From Calonectria ilicicola (lineage: Eukaryota; Ascomycota; Sordariomycetes; Hypocreales; Nectriaceae), in the NCBI GenBank assembly GCA_020809705.1, contig CP085832.1, positions 310,001 through 374,000 on the forward strand: DNA of 64,000 nt, read 5' to 3'. Positions 11,677 to 22,497 of the stretch are shown here, piece by piece. Under the pieces are notes generated by a model. The model did not search any database and was not told the origin of the DNA. It worked only from the letters and a program-made list of their open reading frames with translations. How positions within the stretch are numbered: the first letter of the stretch is position 1; each line of letters begins with the position of its first letter. The position numbers and the translations under genes are program-made.

Positions 11677-13231
11677 ATGCCCAGGTCCCGCGGCGGATGC
11701 CTCAACTGCAAGAAGCGCAAGCGCAAGTGCGACGAGACCCGCCCCAGCTGCAAAGCCTGTGGGAACAGGGGTATTCAGTGCGAGGGCTACGCAACTGCGC
11801 TGCGCTGGACTAATGGAATTGCCGTGAGGGGTCGATTTGCCGGTGCCTCTATCCCAGACCTTGGCACATTGGCGACAAAGCGGCACAAGCCCGAGACGTC
11901 CTCGCCTGGGTCGTCGACGTTTGATGGCTCGGATTCTACTAGTCAATGTGATCTGCCATCGCCTCCTAGTGAGGCCATGAGCGTTGAGCAGGAGCTGTTC
12001 AAGAAATGTTGGGCTCCTCTCCCATCTTGGCGCTGTTCGTCTAAAGTAAACTTTGCTAATGCTGCGCCCGCCCAGTTTTGCATTCAGGACTCCGCAGACT
12101 GTACGCCACTGAAGCGTCATGTTGGCTACAACCATTTTTTCAGCAGATGGGTCGCCAAAGCCCGGCCCTGGTAATCGTCTCTGCTGCTATTCAAGCTTAC
12201 GTTGATGATTGCATGGACTTGCCATCTGTTTCTTCGATGGAGCATGTTGATCTTGCCTTGCAAACGTTTCGCCGAGAGTTAGCAAGTCGTCATGAATCCA
12301 TTCATCCTGCCACACTATGTGCAGGATTACTTATTTGTACATTACGCGTAGGTGATCCCTTCTTTTGCACCCAATCTCCCGTGTTGGATTTGTGCATTAA
12401 CAGTGAGGTGGGCAGCTTCTACAAGCACAGCCATGGACAAAATACATAGATCTCATTGTAGATGCCTACCAGCTTAAAACGGCTCCCGAACGAATATCTA
12501 TAAATGATAAAGCAATGCTCCATACACTGGAAGTTATGGGCATTATGGATATACCGTCCATGGTAATAGGACGGGTGAGTCCATCTGCTGGGATCTGGAA
12601 GATGCTACGAAATTTGCAGGATATGCATAATCACAGTCGACTTGACGGCATCGAGGTGGTGTCTGGTCTGCCGCGATCTCTGCTCGACATCTTTGCTAGC
12701 ATGCGAGAGAATGATGACGAGTATACAGAAAATAAATTGTGGACCTGGCCAGGTGATGTCGGAGAATATCTACAATGTCATTTATGGGATTGTTGGAGAT
12801 TGAGCGGTATCCTAGAGGTTCGCAGACGGAAGCGAATCATGCAGAATCGACGGGGATCCATCGGAGACCCGAGACCCGTACCTGAGCGCCCACAGTCTGC
12901 TCCTGAGACCAAGCTGATCTTCTACCGGTTGATGGCGTCGATTGATGCGCTTAATCGCTCATATGAGCTTCCACACAATCAACATTTATTATGTTACAAC
13001 GGGATGATTTATCCTTTGGTGGTGGCGAGTCTTGAGGTTGATCTCTTAAAGGGGAACCCAAATTGGACAAGGACCCTACATGAGGTGCGAACTGCCTTTT
13101 TGAGACGAGACTCATTTAGATTGATCAAGGTAACATTCGGGTTATTGGATAAAGCGTGGGAAAGTGGAACGTCTAATTTTGACATTGAGGAGGCTGCCAA
13201 GAGCGAAGGAGTTGAGGTTGCTGTATTCTGA
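11677..13231 (+). CDS. Zn2Cys6 fungal transcription factor (Fungal_trans_2-like)
   Basis: Proposed exons 11677-12007, 12076-12347 and 12416-13231 give 472 residues. The binuclear cluster is at residues 8-35 with spacing C-x2-C-x6-C-x6-C-x2-C-x6-C. After a Ser-rich linker the protein shows the acidic and Trp-rich pattern of the Fungal_trans_2/ARCA-like group (LYATEASCWLQPFFQQM, then LLQAQPWTKYIDLIVDAY). The first intron uses a weak GTTGGG donor but restores the conserved frame; a 41-base alternative from 12035 is possible. It acts in the nucleus and is divergent from the MFS gene, which it may regulate. The start is the first ATG giving the cluster directly. Confidence 0.85.
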
Positions 13232-15973
13232 GTAACAGAAAGAAACTTAAAATAGAAGCGCTTTCGAGATGACGTAACCCATATAGCCGGAATAATTTCC
13301 TCTTCTTAGTGGTGGGATAGCCTATTTTTAAATGAAACGTTGCGCATCGGAAAACCTGTAGCCTTCATTGGTGCTCTAGCCTCGCTGACGGGATTATGGG
13401 TCCTTGGACATAACTAGGGATCTTTGTGATGCATCCTCTTCTTCTTTTTGCTATTGCTACATGGAAATTCATACCTATACACACTCAAGAGTTTTAACTT
13501 GCAGCCACTACCATTCGTTGTCCGATTCTGAGAGTTGCTCTCTACTCAACCGTCAAGAACCTAACGTTTATCCGCGCACCAGAACCCCACAGAGAGAAAG
13601 ATGAACTAGATATCACATGGCAGGGGAACAAACCGTCATGGATCAGTTGCAGGCGTTAATCCCTCTAGATCCAATGTCACAACGCTGCCTTTCGACTGAT
13701 CCAAATTCGATCCCACTCAAAATATCCGCAAGCATCCGCGCAATGACCCTCATGAATTACGGCTTAAAGATAATTAACGAATTATAATCAAATGGACTCA
13801 CTTTATATTGCAACAATAACTTCTAGTTTAAGATTAAGCCAAAGGATCTGTGATCGGTACTTGTTCAAACATAAAAGACCTTTCCATGTATGAGTAAGAA
13901 AACATTTATTGCATATCTTTTTGGCATAATGAATATGTCAAGTTAAGTGCGGTGAGACAGGTCCTGGTCGCAACGGATGATTTCGGATGGCCCTTGAGCG
14001 TTGTGGAACTTCTTCAGGTAATATGGATCACCGCTCCTTTTCCAACACTACTACAAACACATATAGGCTTTGTTTTAAATGAATGAGGGGAATAAAATCC
14101 CAGAGCTCTTCTATTACGCCACGAAAATTACGTGCAAAGGATATTGAACTGATCTTCTAAATCCTAAAAATGTGTAACTAAAGACATACTGACAACTGTA
14201 ATTTGATTACTCCCACGGTTTACGCGTGAAAGGAGTCAAAGGGCGAAACATGGGACTTTCCTTCGACTGTGTGCACAGTTAATATTATTGTAACCAAGCT
14301 GAAGCGATCCACTTACCTTGCTCTCCTTGGTGATGAAATCTCAGTCCGGCAGTGGCTACTGAGATCAATGAAGCCTCTTGGTCTCGTGCCCAATAACTGA
14401 CCAAATTCAATATGAACTCGACAAATCTCTTATTCATTATACGTAATGCCCATTCTTTGAAGGGAATATTTGATCGGTTTCCCTCATCCCCACAGGTTGT
14501 CAATTCTTCATCCGGACTATTCTAGGATACAGACCCCGTAGGGACAAAGAGCCGATGAACTGCGTATTCTTCAGGTTTGAGATCTCGATAGGCATTCCTA
14601 ATGGCTCGCATCTAATATCCCTGCCCGTTCAAAGATTCGAGTGGAACTTCTTTCAAAAATGTGGGCACCGTGATTACCCAATTCGTCATTACGCAACCAC
14701 TGCGATACAAATCTGCCAATATGGCGATTGCAGATTTTATTCTGTGCAAAGCCCCGAGGCCGTGAACGTACTGCTTATGGGGCTCCAGCTCGTTGGAGTG
14801 TTTGCCCTGCTTGATCGAGCTCATCAGTGGTGGGATAAAGGATAAATCAGATCGTCGGGTATGCCATTGGGAAGGGTGATATGAGGGATGTTTTGGTGAT
14901 GGTTTGGATCTCACTTAGCCTGGTTGGGAAGCTGCTCTTATACTTAGGTCTTGATACAGTTTATAGTAAAGGCTTATCGAGTTTATTAAAAACCTTCACC
15001 TTAAGATTTATATATATACATATCGTACAGCGGAAAGGGTACGGGCTGCTATCTTGCCATTTCATCTAGCAGGCAAGAATAATCGGACTGCTCCTTAGAT
15101 GACTAGGTCGAGCTACCTCTCATACGGGATATCCAAATCGTCACCGCAACCGTTGCCTAACGCAGCAAGCTATGGCCAACTCCAGCGAGATGACTTTTAC
15201 TTGTATCAACGTGTCATTCATCATTATTTCAGTACCTTAACTGCATTTCATTCGATGAGTCCTCATGCCCTCATGTGCAAAGGGAGCGTAAAACCCCCTC
15301 TTTATGCATCCGCTGTCGTTCTGGGAAATTAGGCCGGCCTTTTCTTTTTGGTGATATCTACTCCATTTTTCCGACTTGTTAAAGAAATTCTTTGCTGTTT
15401 TTTTTTTAATGTGAATGCACGTAGACTCAAGTAAAAGTAAGAGCTCAATCACAAGTTTAAATGTCAGCCAGCATAATTAGGAACCAAAGTACCAAGGCAG
15501 AGTAAACTGATGGCCGTTGATTTATATTCTAACGAAGATAAACGAAGAAAAATGCCAGAGCTCGGTTTTGTCTAATAGAAAGAAGAAATGGATGAGGTTA
15601 ATATCCGTAGCAATCTCCAAAATAAAATTATTACATTATCAAAGTTAGCTCAACTTGAATTAGGAGAATGAATTGACCAGAAGCTATTTGTTTTCTTTTA
15701 TACAAAAACTGGACAACATTTGTTTCCACTCTCCAGCAGGTACTAAAAGTCATGACCACTCACTATTTAAGACTACGACTAAAGCGCCAAAACAAGACAA
15801 CTATCCATCAAATGTGAAATCAAAGCTCAATGCAAAACATGATACACCTAGGCCAACTTGTCTTTGAACCATGGGTGCAATATCCAAACACTCATACTTT
15901 ACAATCTTATGAGAAATTGGCATTAATTGTCCAAATTAAACTAGCGCCGCCGACAAGCTTTTTGCCATTGAAT
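13232..15973. other. gene-poor, AT-rich stretch with a possible gene relic
   Basis: About 2.7 kb with no intact gene that I can support. Only short frames occur, and AT content rises by eye from about 13.7 kb. A minus-strand relic is listed separately at 14285-14914. No tRNA-like T-loop or rRNA was recognised. Confidence 0.5.
14285..14914 (-). pseudogene. possible decayed protein-coding locus
   Basis: On the minus strand three consecutive protein-like blocks follow each other, interrupted by stop codons: one around 14840-14612 (a helix-rich segment ending SLNGQ), one around 14590-14525 (RNAYRDLKPEEYAVHRLFV), and one around 14503-14310 (EWALRIMNKRFVEFILNLV) that ends at a good GTAAGT donor. 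The residue composition looks coding, but I do not recognise the family and cannot join the blocks by introns. It may be a pseudogene or chance. Confidence 0.22.
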
Positions 15974-16589
15974 CTAGTGGTCCTTGCGAGATCCCCGATA
16001 ATGGGTATCGTAACGCTTCTGATATTGGTTCGCTTGATTAGTTGCGTCACGAGCTAATTGCTCGTGGTCCTGGCGTCCCTGCATGGTCTGATAGGCAAAT
16101 GGATGATGGTTCAAAAAGTCAATTCGCGCCTGAGCGTGCCTGTATGCCAATAACATTAATGTCAGCCTATCTCTGGACCATTTGAAAATAATGTTCTGTA
16201 AATTGGGCTTTTCTTGCTCTCTTCGCGCACTGGTGATTCAAGTGGAGAACTTACCGCGATGTATCAGTAGCCGCTTCAGCAGCAGGATACACAAGTCTGC
16301 TGTGTTGTGATTGATCTAGGCTATGAATCTTGACATTGGAACCCCCAGTAACATGTGTATACTCCGTCCGGTAATAGGAGACCGATGCGTTTGCTGCATC
16401 AGTGTGTTCTTTGTAGATGTCATAGCTCTTTCCAACTTCGGTGTTTGGAGGAAATTGATTGTGAGCTGATGGATAAGCCTGCTGTCGATGGTTTTGATAG
16501 TCCTGAAGTTGCTGATAGGACATCTGTGGGACATTTTGGTGGGTACTCCAGTAGTTTTTGGGAGCTCTATTCGAGTTGTTGGAAGACAT
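15974..16589 (-). CDS. small Gln/Asn/Tyr-rich hypothetical protein
   Basis: Two exons (16589-16255 and 16139-15974) joined by a clean GTAAGT donor and ACAG acceptor encode 166 residues in phase. The protein is rich in Gln, Asn, His, Tyr and Ser (for example MSYQQLQDYQNHRQQAYPS) and ends with a more helical DHEQLARDATNQANQYQKRY segment. No known domain was recognised and there is no signal peptide or membrane segment. The biased composition and in-phase splice favour a real gene over chance. The low-complexity character suggests intrinsic disorder. Confidence 0.55.
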
Positions 16590-17316
16590 GGTTATTTTTG
16601 GGCAACAAATTTTGCTGATTCTTAAGTCAAGTGCTGGTTAGTATCTCGAGTGGGTTTGGCGCCGTGGTTGGATTGGTAACCCTCAAAGCCAAAGAAAATG
16701 GACGGACTTTAGGAGTGTAATTGGATAAATAAGGTAAAATGGTTGGATATATAGGTTATGATGGGATAAGTGTAGTTAGGGGATATCAACATGAGCAAAA
16801 TCAATCCCCGTTATATTTTGTCCCCATCTATCAACTTTGGAAGGTAATATGTAGCCGCTGCGCGGCCATTAACGTAACTCCGGGCGACCAGGAACCTGGT
16901 CCCCCACGGCCTGAAGTTTGGCCGTCTTTGAAACGAACTGATGCGAGCACGACCGTGTTGTTCATGAATAGAACGTACTATCTCCACTGTCAAGCACAAT
17001 GGTGACCCAACGGGCCAATCGGACTAACGCTTTGACCCATAGTATTTAGCGCGCGGACACCGTCCTGAAACAGGAGGGGCGGCCGCCACATGAGCGACCA
17101 TTGGCCAAAGCCCTACACGTGACTATTAAGCGCCCGTCTGATTCAATCTCGGCTATAATTTGATGAGCCCCTACCACGTGATACCTAAACGCCAGACTGC
17201 GCGGGGCAACAAATCACCAGGCACCAGAGCAGAGCTTCACAACGTCATTTCGATAAAAGAAAATCCTGGGATATCAATTTCTACCGCTTCTATTCAATAG
17301 TGGCGCGGAAATCATC
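16590..17316. promoter_or_regulatory. divergent intergenic region with paired CACGTG elements
   Basis: A 727-base region between the Q/N-rich protein and the F-box-like gene. It carries two CACGTG hexamers, at 17116-17121 and 17175-17180, each embedded in a related stretch of about 27 bases ending in a CGCC..CTG pattern. They lie about 140-200 bases before the F-box-like start codon and could bind a bHLH factor. Confidence 0.35.
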
Positions 17317-18792
17317 ATGGATCTAGAGCGCCTTCCTCCGGAGCTTATTTCTCACATCCTTCGTGTCATCGACTCACCTCGTCATCTTTATCGCCTTTTG
17401 TCCGCATCACCTGTTTGTTTACGCATTTTTTCTCAATCGCCAACTATTATCCTTTCCTCAGTCGTTAAGAACATCATTCCATCCTACGCCCTTAATCATT
17501 ACTTAGTACTCTTGAATATTCCTCCACGGACCGGAGAACTTTATGATTGGGTTCGAGAGCAACTAGGTCCCTTTCTTCAACTATACTTTAAGCCGGTGTC
17601 ATTTGACTGGCCCACCAATATGACAGACCTATCCGCATTATGCCGTATTCATAACCGTCTTGGCTACTTCTTGGGTGGCTATCTAGACAAGATTTCGAAA
17701 GAATTCAGTCCAAGCTCTGACGACAAGAATACTAGCAACTCGAAAGATAGCGATGTGGGCCATGGCAATACCACGACCACAATCACAGCACTTCCACCCT
17801 TCCCATCTGAATCGGAGGATTTCAGACTCCGAAGGGCCTTTTTACGGTTCGAACTCTATTGCAGAATATTCTCGGTTCACCAAGAAGGTTGGCAATATGC
17901 TGTTGTGGCACCCACCGACCAATTTAACTTATTCCTATCTCATCTCGAACCGTGGGAGGTCGAAGAAATATGCTGTGTCTACCAACACTTCGCGTCCACG
18001 GTAACATCCTACATCAGTGAGCTTGAAGATCGGTTTATTGCCGCTACTCTTAATTCTACTTGTGTTACCAAACACACTGCACCTGGTCCGAGAGAACCCT
18101 CACCAGAGCCGTGCCAAACCGCCAATGAAGAAGAAAAGAGTCTTGTTAACGTTAAGAACCTCGAGCTTGGACCCTTGAAGTTATTCTCTAAGGACTTTAA
18201 CCGTATAATGCCTCATTGCATTAGTTCTCTTGTCTCATTGGGCTTTGACTTTCTCTATGAGCTCATGAGAGCTACACAAACACGCCGTGAGGAAATGATA
18301 CGAGCAAACTATCATATCTTGCAAGACTTTTTACCACACGCACTTCAAGATGACCCAATATTTGAAAACGAAATTTCTCAACCAGACAATGAAAATGAAA
18401 ATGATGACCCATTGTATATCAACCTGGGCTATCGAACATTCAGTCTCGCGGATGGGAGCATATATCTTGGTATGCTTGATGATGGGTTTGAATATTCTTT
18501 TCTTCGGCACCTTGGATATGTCTTTTGGGATTCGGAAAGAATTCGCTACCCCTTTGTCAACCAGAGGCTTTGGCATGCCAAAGAAGCCGAATGGGAGGAA
18601 CTACAAGCTTTGTTTGGGCGATCCCATCATAAGAGCGCTGAAGAGAGACTTGAAGGAGTCTTTTTACCACAGAAAGTCTTAAGTCAGCTTGAGCATGGAT
18701 TTGGAGCCACAAGAAGCACATACTTGGGGTATCCTGAAGCAAAAGGTAATCGATACTTTGGGGAGCAATGGTTTGACAATCTTTCGGCATAA
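17317..18792 (+). CDS. F-box-like domain protein
   Basis: A single exon of 491 residues. The first 45 residues resemble a fungal F-box: LERLPPELISHILRVIDSPR followed by a Leu-rich helix and a Cys-Leu pair (SASPVCLRIF). The rest is acidic and helical and matches no domain I can name; a Ser/Asn/Thr-rich linker occupies about residues 130-150. F-box proteins recruit targets to SCF ubiquitin ligases, but many fungal members are uncharacterised, and the F-box here is a weak match. It is flanked by promoter E-boxes upstream and a gene-poor region downstream. Confidence 0.8.
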   Translation: MDLERLPPELISHILRVIDSPRHLYRLLSASPVCLRIFSQSPTIILSSVVKNIIPSYALNHYLVLLNIPPRTGELYDWVREQLGPFLQLYFKPVSFDWPTNMTDLSALCRIHNRLGYFLGGYLDKISKEFSPSSDDKNTSNSKDSDVGHGNTTTTITALPPFPSESEDFRLRRAFLRFELYCRIFSVHQEGWQYAVVAPTDQFNLFLSHLEPWEVEEICCVYQHFASTVTSYISELEDRFIAATLNSTCVTKHTAPGPREPSPEPCQTANEEEKSLVNVKNLELGPLKLFSKDFNRIMPHCISSLVSLGFDFLYELMRATQTRREEMIRANYHILQDFLPHALQDDPIFENEISQPDNENENDDPLYINLGYRTFSLADGSIYLGMLDDGFEYSFLRHLGYVFWDSERIRYPFVNQRLWHAKEAEWEELQALFGRSHHKSAEERLEGVFLPQKVLSQLEHGFGATRSTYLGYPEAKGNRYFGEQWFDNLSA

Positions 18793-20590
18793 GAAAATAA
18801 TGGTTGATGAAAGGGAGCCTATAGGGAGCAAGACTGATGTGAAATATAAATCAGTCTTAAAATAGTTTGTTGGTGTATAATTTTGAATAGAGTGCCCTGA
18901 CATGATCAAGGCTGCAATTGTTATCTGCGTCGTCAAGAAATTGTCCACTTCGCATGGATCCGATCCGAGACATTAGGGTAAGGAGACGTGTATATTACGT
19001 AACTGCATGATCAAAATCAGTCTTGTCGTGGTCGGGCACCCACTTCCGTGGATCGGAGAAAACCACCTTCGACGTTGCGGTAATCATGGTTCATACTCTT
19101 TGTGACCGTGGTTCGGTCGAGGTGGTCCAAGGTGAACGTTCCGACACACGGATCCGAGATCTTTGGTTGGAAACTAAACGTGTGATAGTACGTCTTAGCG
19201 TTCTTTGGAACCAAATCTAGCCAACATCTTTTCAGGAGGTAATGACAAAGGGCCGACAGCATGGCATATTTCTAAACATGAAAGGAACGCATTATCTCTG
19301 AAACCTTTCGTTTTCCCTTAATCGAGCCAATAATCTATACACGAATACATTTGCTTCTGCGTTTTCTCGCTCATTCTTTTGCTCCACCTTCCTTTCCAGT
19401 TGTTTTTCCATCTCCACCAATAGGGAGAGCCAAAACCCGAATGGAGGGATTGGCAACGCCACCAAATAGATGCCTGCCGGATAGTAATCAGGGCGCAGAA
19501 TGAGGTTGGTCAGAATGCATTCAACAAAAGCATCCCCTAGCTTCAATAACCTAGGGTACAAATACAATAACAAAAAATGGCCATGCAAATGCGGTAATCT
19601 TATTCCCGACTATTACAATTTTGATGCTGCAGCGACAATCGATCAGGCACTCCTATATCTAACAATATGGTGGTCGAGTATTGCAAGATGAGCTGGAATG
19701 GTATTAGCGCCATTGAGGTAGTCGCGAATAACTTGAACAGCACCAAAATATCTGCAGATGCATATGGGTGACTCAACCACCCCGCTAATGCGCATGTTCT
19801 TTTTCGTGAATTCATGCATATCATGCAGCATCCTATTGAAGGCCTCAAACAATTCTTGCATCTCGGTAGACAAACCTTCAGGGCTCCAGCCTACCACAAC
19901 CTAATCATCAACATATTCCCCGCTGATGAAATTTTACCTTTTATGGACCTTATCAGTGCAGGCCTACCCGAAGGCCCTGACTGATTAAGCGCCTTGACGT
20001 AGAAGTAGAGGTATAGTACCGAGGAATAGTAGATCTTTTTCTTCTCGGAGTATGCATAGAAGACAAACCCATGAATAAATACCTTGCAAGTACTTCCAAC
20101 TAGTCTCATGTGCAGCCTCCGGACTCACACCCACATCTCCCCTCACCAGTTCAATCGCAAAGGTCACAAGAAATGGGGGCCTCAGCTGGTGGGGCTATGA
20201 ACAGGGCTATTCTCTGCATGTAAGCCCGATCCAGTCACAAAAGGATTCGAATATTCCGGTTGAGCTCTTGGCTTATTCCATGGTATTAATTGGTGTTTAT
20301 ACTACCCCCTCACTTTGGGCAGGGATGCATGGGATTAACTGACTGTGGTTGAATGTTTTTTGCCACGGCTGTGATGCTGAGAAATAGGACACGGTACACC
20401 GCCTCCACGACGACCCCCATCGGTCCACAACAGCAAATATATAAGTAAAGTGACCATTTTCTGAAACGTTTCCCCTTCTTTTCACAAATAAGGCTCAGTC
20501 CACACTTATACAACACAGTTTATTTGGTTTACAATCAACTCGGTTTACCGCACCATCAGCACTTGTAATCTCACCTTGATTCAAGTCAAA
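18793..20590. other. gene-poor region with a probable decayed locus
   Basis: About 1.8 kb without an intact gene. It contains a minus-strand relic, listed separately, and the promoter of the HET gene. Nothing else was recognised. Confidence 0.45.
19292..20167 (-). pseudogene. possible degenerate gene with a hydrophobic C-terminal part
   Basis: Minus-strand blocks that look coding fall in different frames: FAIELVRGDVGVSPEAAHET near 20165-20110, EGLSTEMQELFEAFNRMLHD near 19890-19820 continuing to about 19650, and a final block 19588-19292 with a Pro-rich hydrophobic stretch (PAGIYLVALPIPPFGFWLSL) followed by a charged coiled-coil-like tail. Some gaps could be introns, but at least one frame change lacks good splice sites. 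I do not recognise the family. It may be a relic or a poorly resolved multi-exon gene. Confidence 0.3.
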
Positions 20591-22267
20591 ATGATGAGAC
20601 TACTGGATGCAAACACATACCGGCTTGCTCCTCGTTCTAGAGATCCTCTGCCTTACGCAATCCTGTCCCACCGATGAGGTAATGATGAAGATGAAGTAAC
20701 CTTCCAGGAGATTAGCTTGGAAGACCATACCGACCTCAAAGACAAACCTGGATACAAGAAAATCAAGGGTATTTGCGATATTTCCCAACGCTATGGTTTG
20801 CAGTATGTTTGGGCGGACACTTGTTGTCTTGACCACACCGATTATGAGGTGCAGTCCACAGCACTCAACCGAATGTTCCAGTGGTACAAAGATTCAAGAG
20901 TTTGCATTGCGTACCTGAATGATGTAGACGGCCCAGATCCAATGCACCAGCAGTTTCGAAATAGTAAATGGTTCGAACGAGGATGGACGCTGCAAGAGCT
21001 GATAGCCCCACTACAAGTTGTATTTTTCAACAAGCAGTGGGAGGAGATCGGCACCAAGTCAAGCCTGGTCGCTGAGATTACCGAGATCACCCGCATCCCC
21101 GAAACTGTGATTCTAGTGAACCATGATGCCGAAATAAGCATCGCGCAGCGCATGTCGTGGGCTGCAGGTCGAAAAACTAGCCGGCCTGAGGATCGGGCCT
21201 ACAGCTTGATGGGGCTGCTGGGAGTCACCATGCCGATGCTGTATGGAGAAGGAGAAAAGGCGTTTGAGCGATTGCAGATGGAGATAATGAAGACTTCAGA
21301 CGATCAGTCGCTTTTTGCCTGGACCAGGCAAGGGAATGAAAAATCGAGCGGGCTCCTAGCAAAATCCCCTGACGATTTTGCGGCAAGCCACGACATCCGT
21401 CAGGTCCACACCCCCCCTCACTTGGACCCAGCTCCCTATGCTATGACCAACAAGGGCTTGTGCATCAGCATGGCGCTTGATCCTATTCCCGAATCTAACT
21501 ATTTCTGGGGCACTCTCCTCTGCAGACAGAGGCCGAATGGACCACTACTTCGAATCAAACTGAAGCCCACGGGAACTCTCAGAACGTACACTCGCGTCAA
21601 TCTTGATCAGATTGATGCGAAACATTACGGCGCGGGCCAGCAAGCCCCTGAAGCAATATACATCAAAAAAGGGGCCACGACAACGTTCCAAATTTCCGAC
21701 GGGTGGATGAGAATGGAACCACCGTATCTCTTTGATATCCAATACACCGTAAGTCCCGACACGAAGCCCACCCCCATGACTCTCGACAATTTGAATTTGA
21801 ACGATCCACCATTCTTCAACGCTTGTGCCTCGGCCGTGAGTGTGGGTGAGGGAGATGGTGCCATCTTATTGACATCTCAGGGGAGCGGGCATGCGGCGGT
21901 CCTGGTCTTTACCCGCAGTGGCGAGGGTAAGAGGCGGCTGGAAATTTGCATCGGGGCTCATAATTATAATGCGTGGTGTGCAGCTTTGGATGACCCCAAT
22001 CCCCAATTTGATCAATTTTGGAAGAATGGGGAGGTCCATAAACAGCGCTGGCACAATAGAGACCGGTGCACATTTAAGATTGGCCCGGATGGCTCGATTG
22101 GCGAGGTTTCAGTGGCCATTACCAGGGGGACACGGAGTGTAAATGGCAGGCGCAAAGTTTGGCAGAATGTTTGGTATGTCGATATTAAGTTTCACCTTGC
22201 GGAAGGTGATAGATACGATCTTGAGCAGATAGGAAGGGGTTGTCACGATGGTCCATGTCCCCTCTAA
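20591..22267 (+). pseudogene. HET (heterokaryon incompatibility) domain gene with an in-frame TGA
   Basis: One continuous frame of 559 codons from the ATG at 20591, broken only by TGA at 20675-20677 (codon 29). HET blocks are clear: an N-terminal PYAILSH, YVWADTCCLD, FERGWTLQELIAP, and EDRAYSLMGLLGVTMPMLYG. In the family the residue after the PYAILSH block is normally a Trp (SHTWG), so the TGA sits exactly where TGG is expected. HET proteins trigger cell death after fusion of unlike hyphae, and their alleles are often under diversifying selection. The rest of the frame is intact, so this is a recent null allele, a sequencing error or readthrough. Splicing out the stop does not keep frame. Confidence 0.82.
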
Positions 22268-22497
22268 AACCTGCTTTTCGTACTATATACATATTTTGAG
22301 AATAAAGATCTATTATAAAATACAATTAAGATCACACCGTATCTATGTTCCTATCCAGTGAAATGGGTGTGCACAAGATCTTTTTTTTTTTTTTGGAGAT
22401 AAATGTTGTTTGTCACTTGTTCTAGGGGAAAAGAATTACATGTGCATTGTTCTGTCATTGTAACTCAGATGAATAGTTTCAAGCTTCATAAAAGTAA

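Noticed and set aside
12078..12449. A separate gene starting inside the Zn2Cys6 locus
   Set aside because: Its sequence continues the regulator domain once introns 12008-12075 and 12348-12415 are removed.
20591..20720. An intron that would remove the in-frame TGA of the HET gene
   Set aside because: The candidate GT-AG pair (20665-20707) is 43 bases and would shift the frame; it also deletes part of a conserved block.
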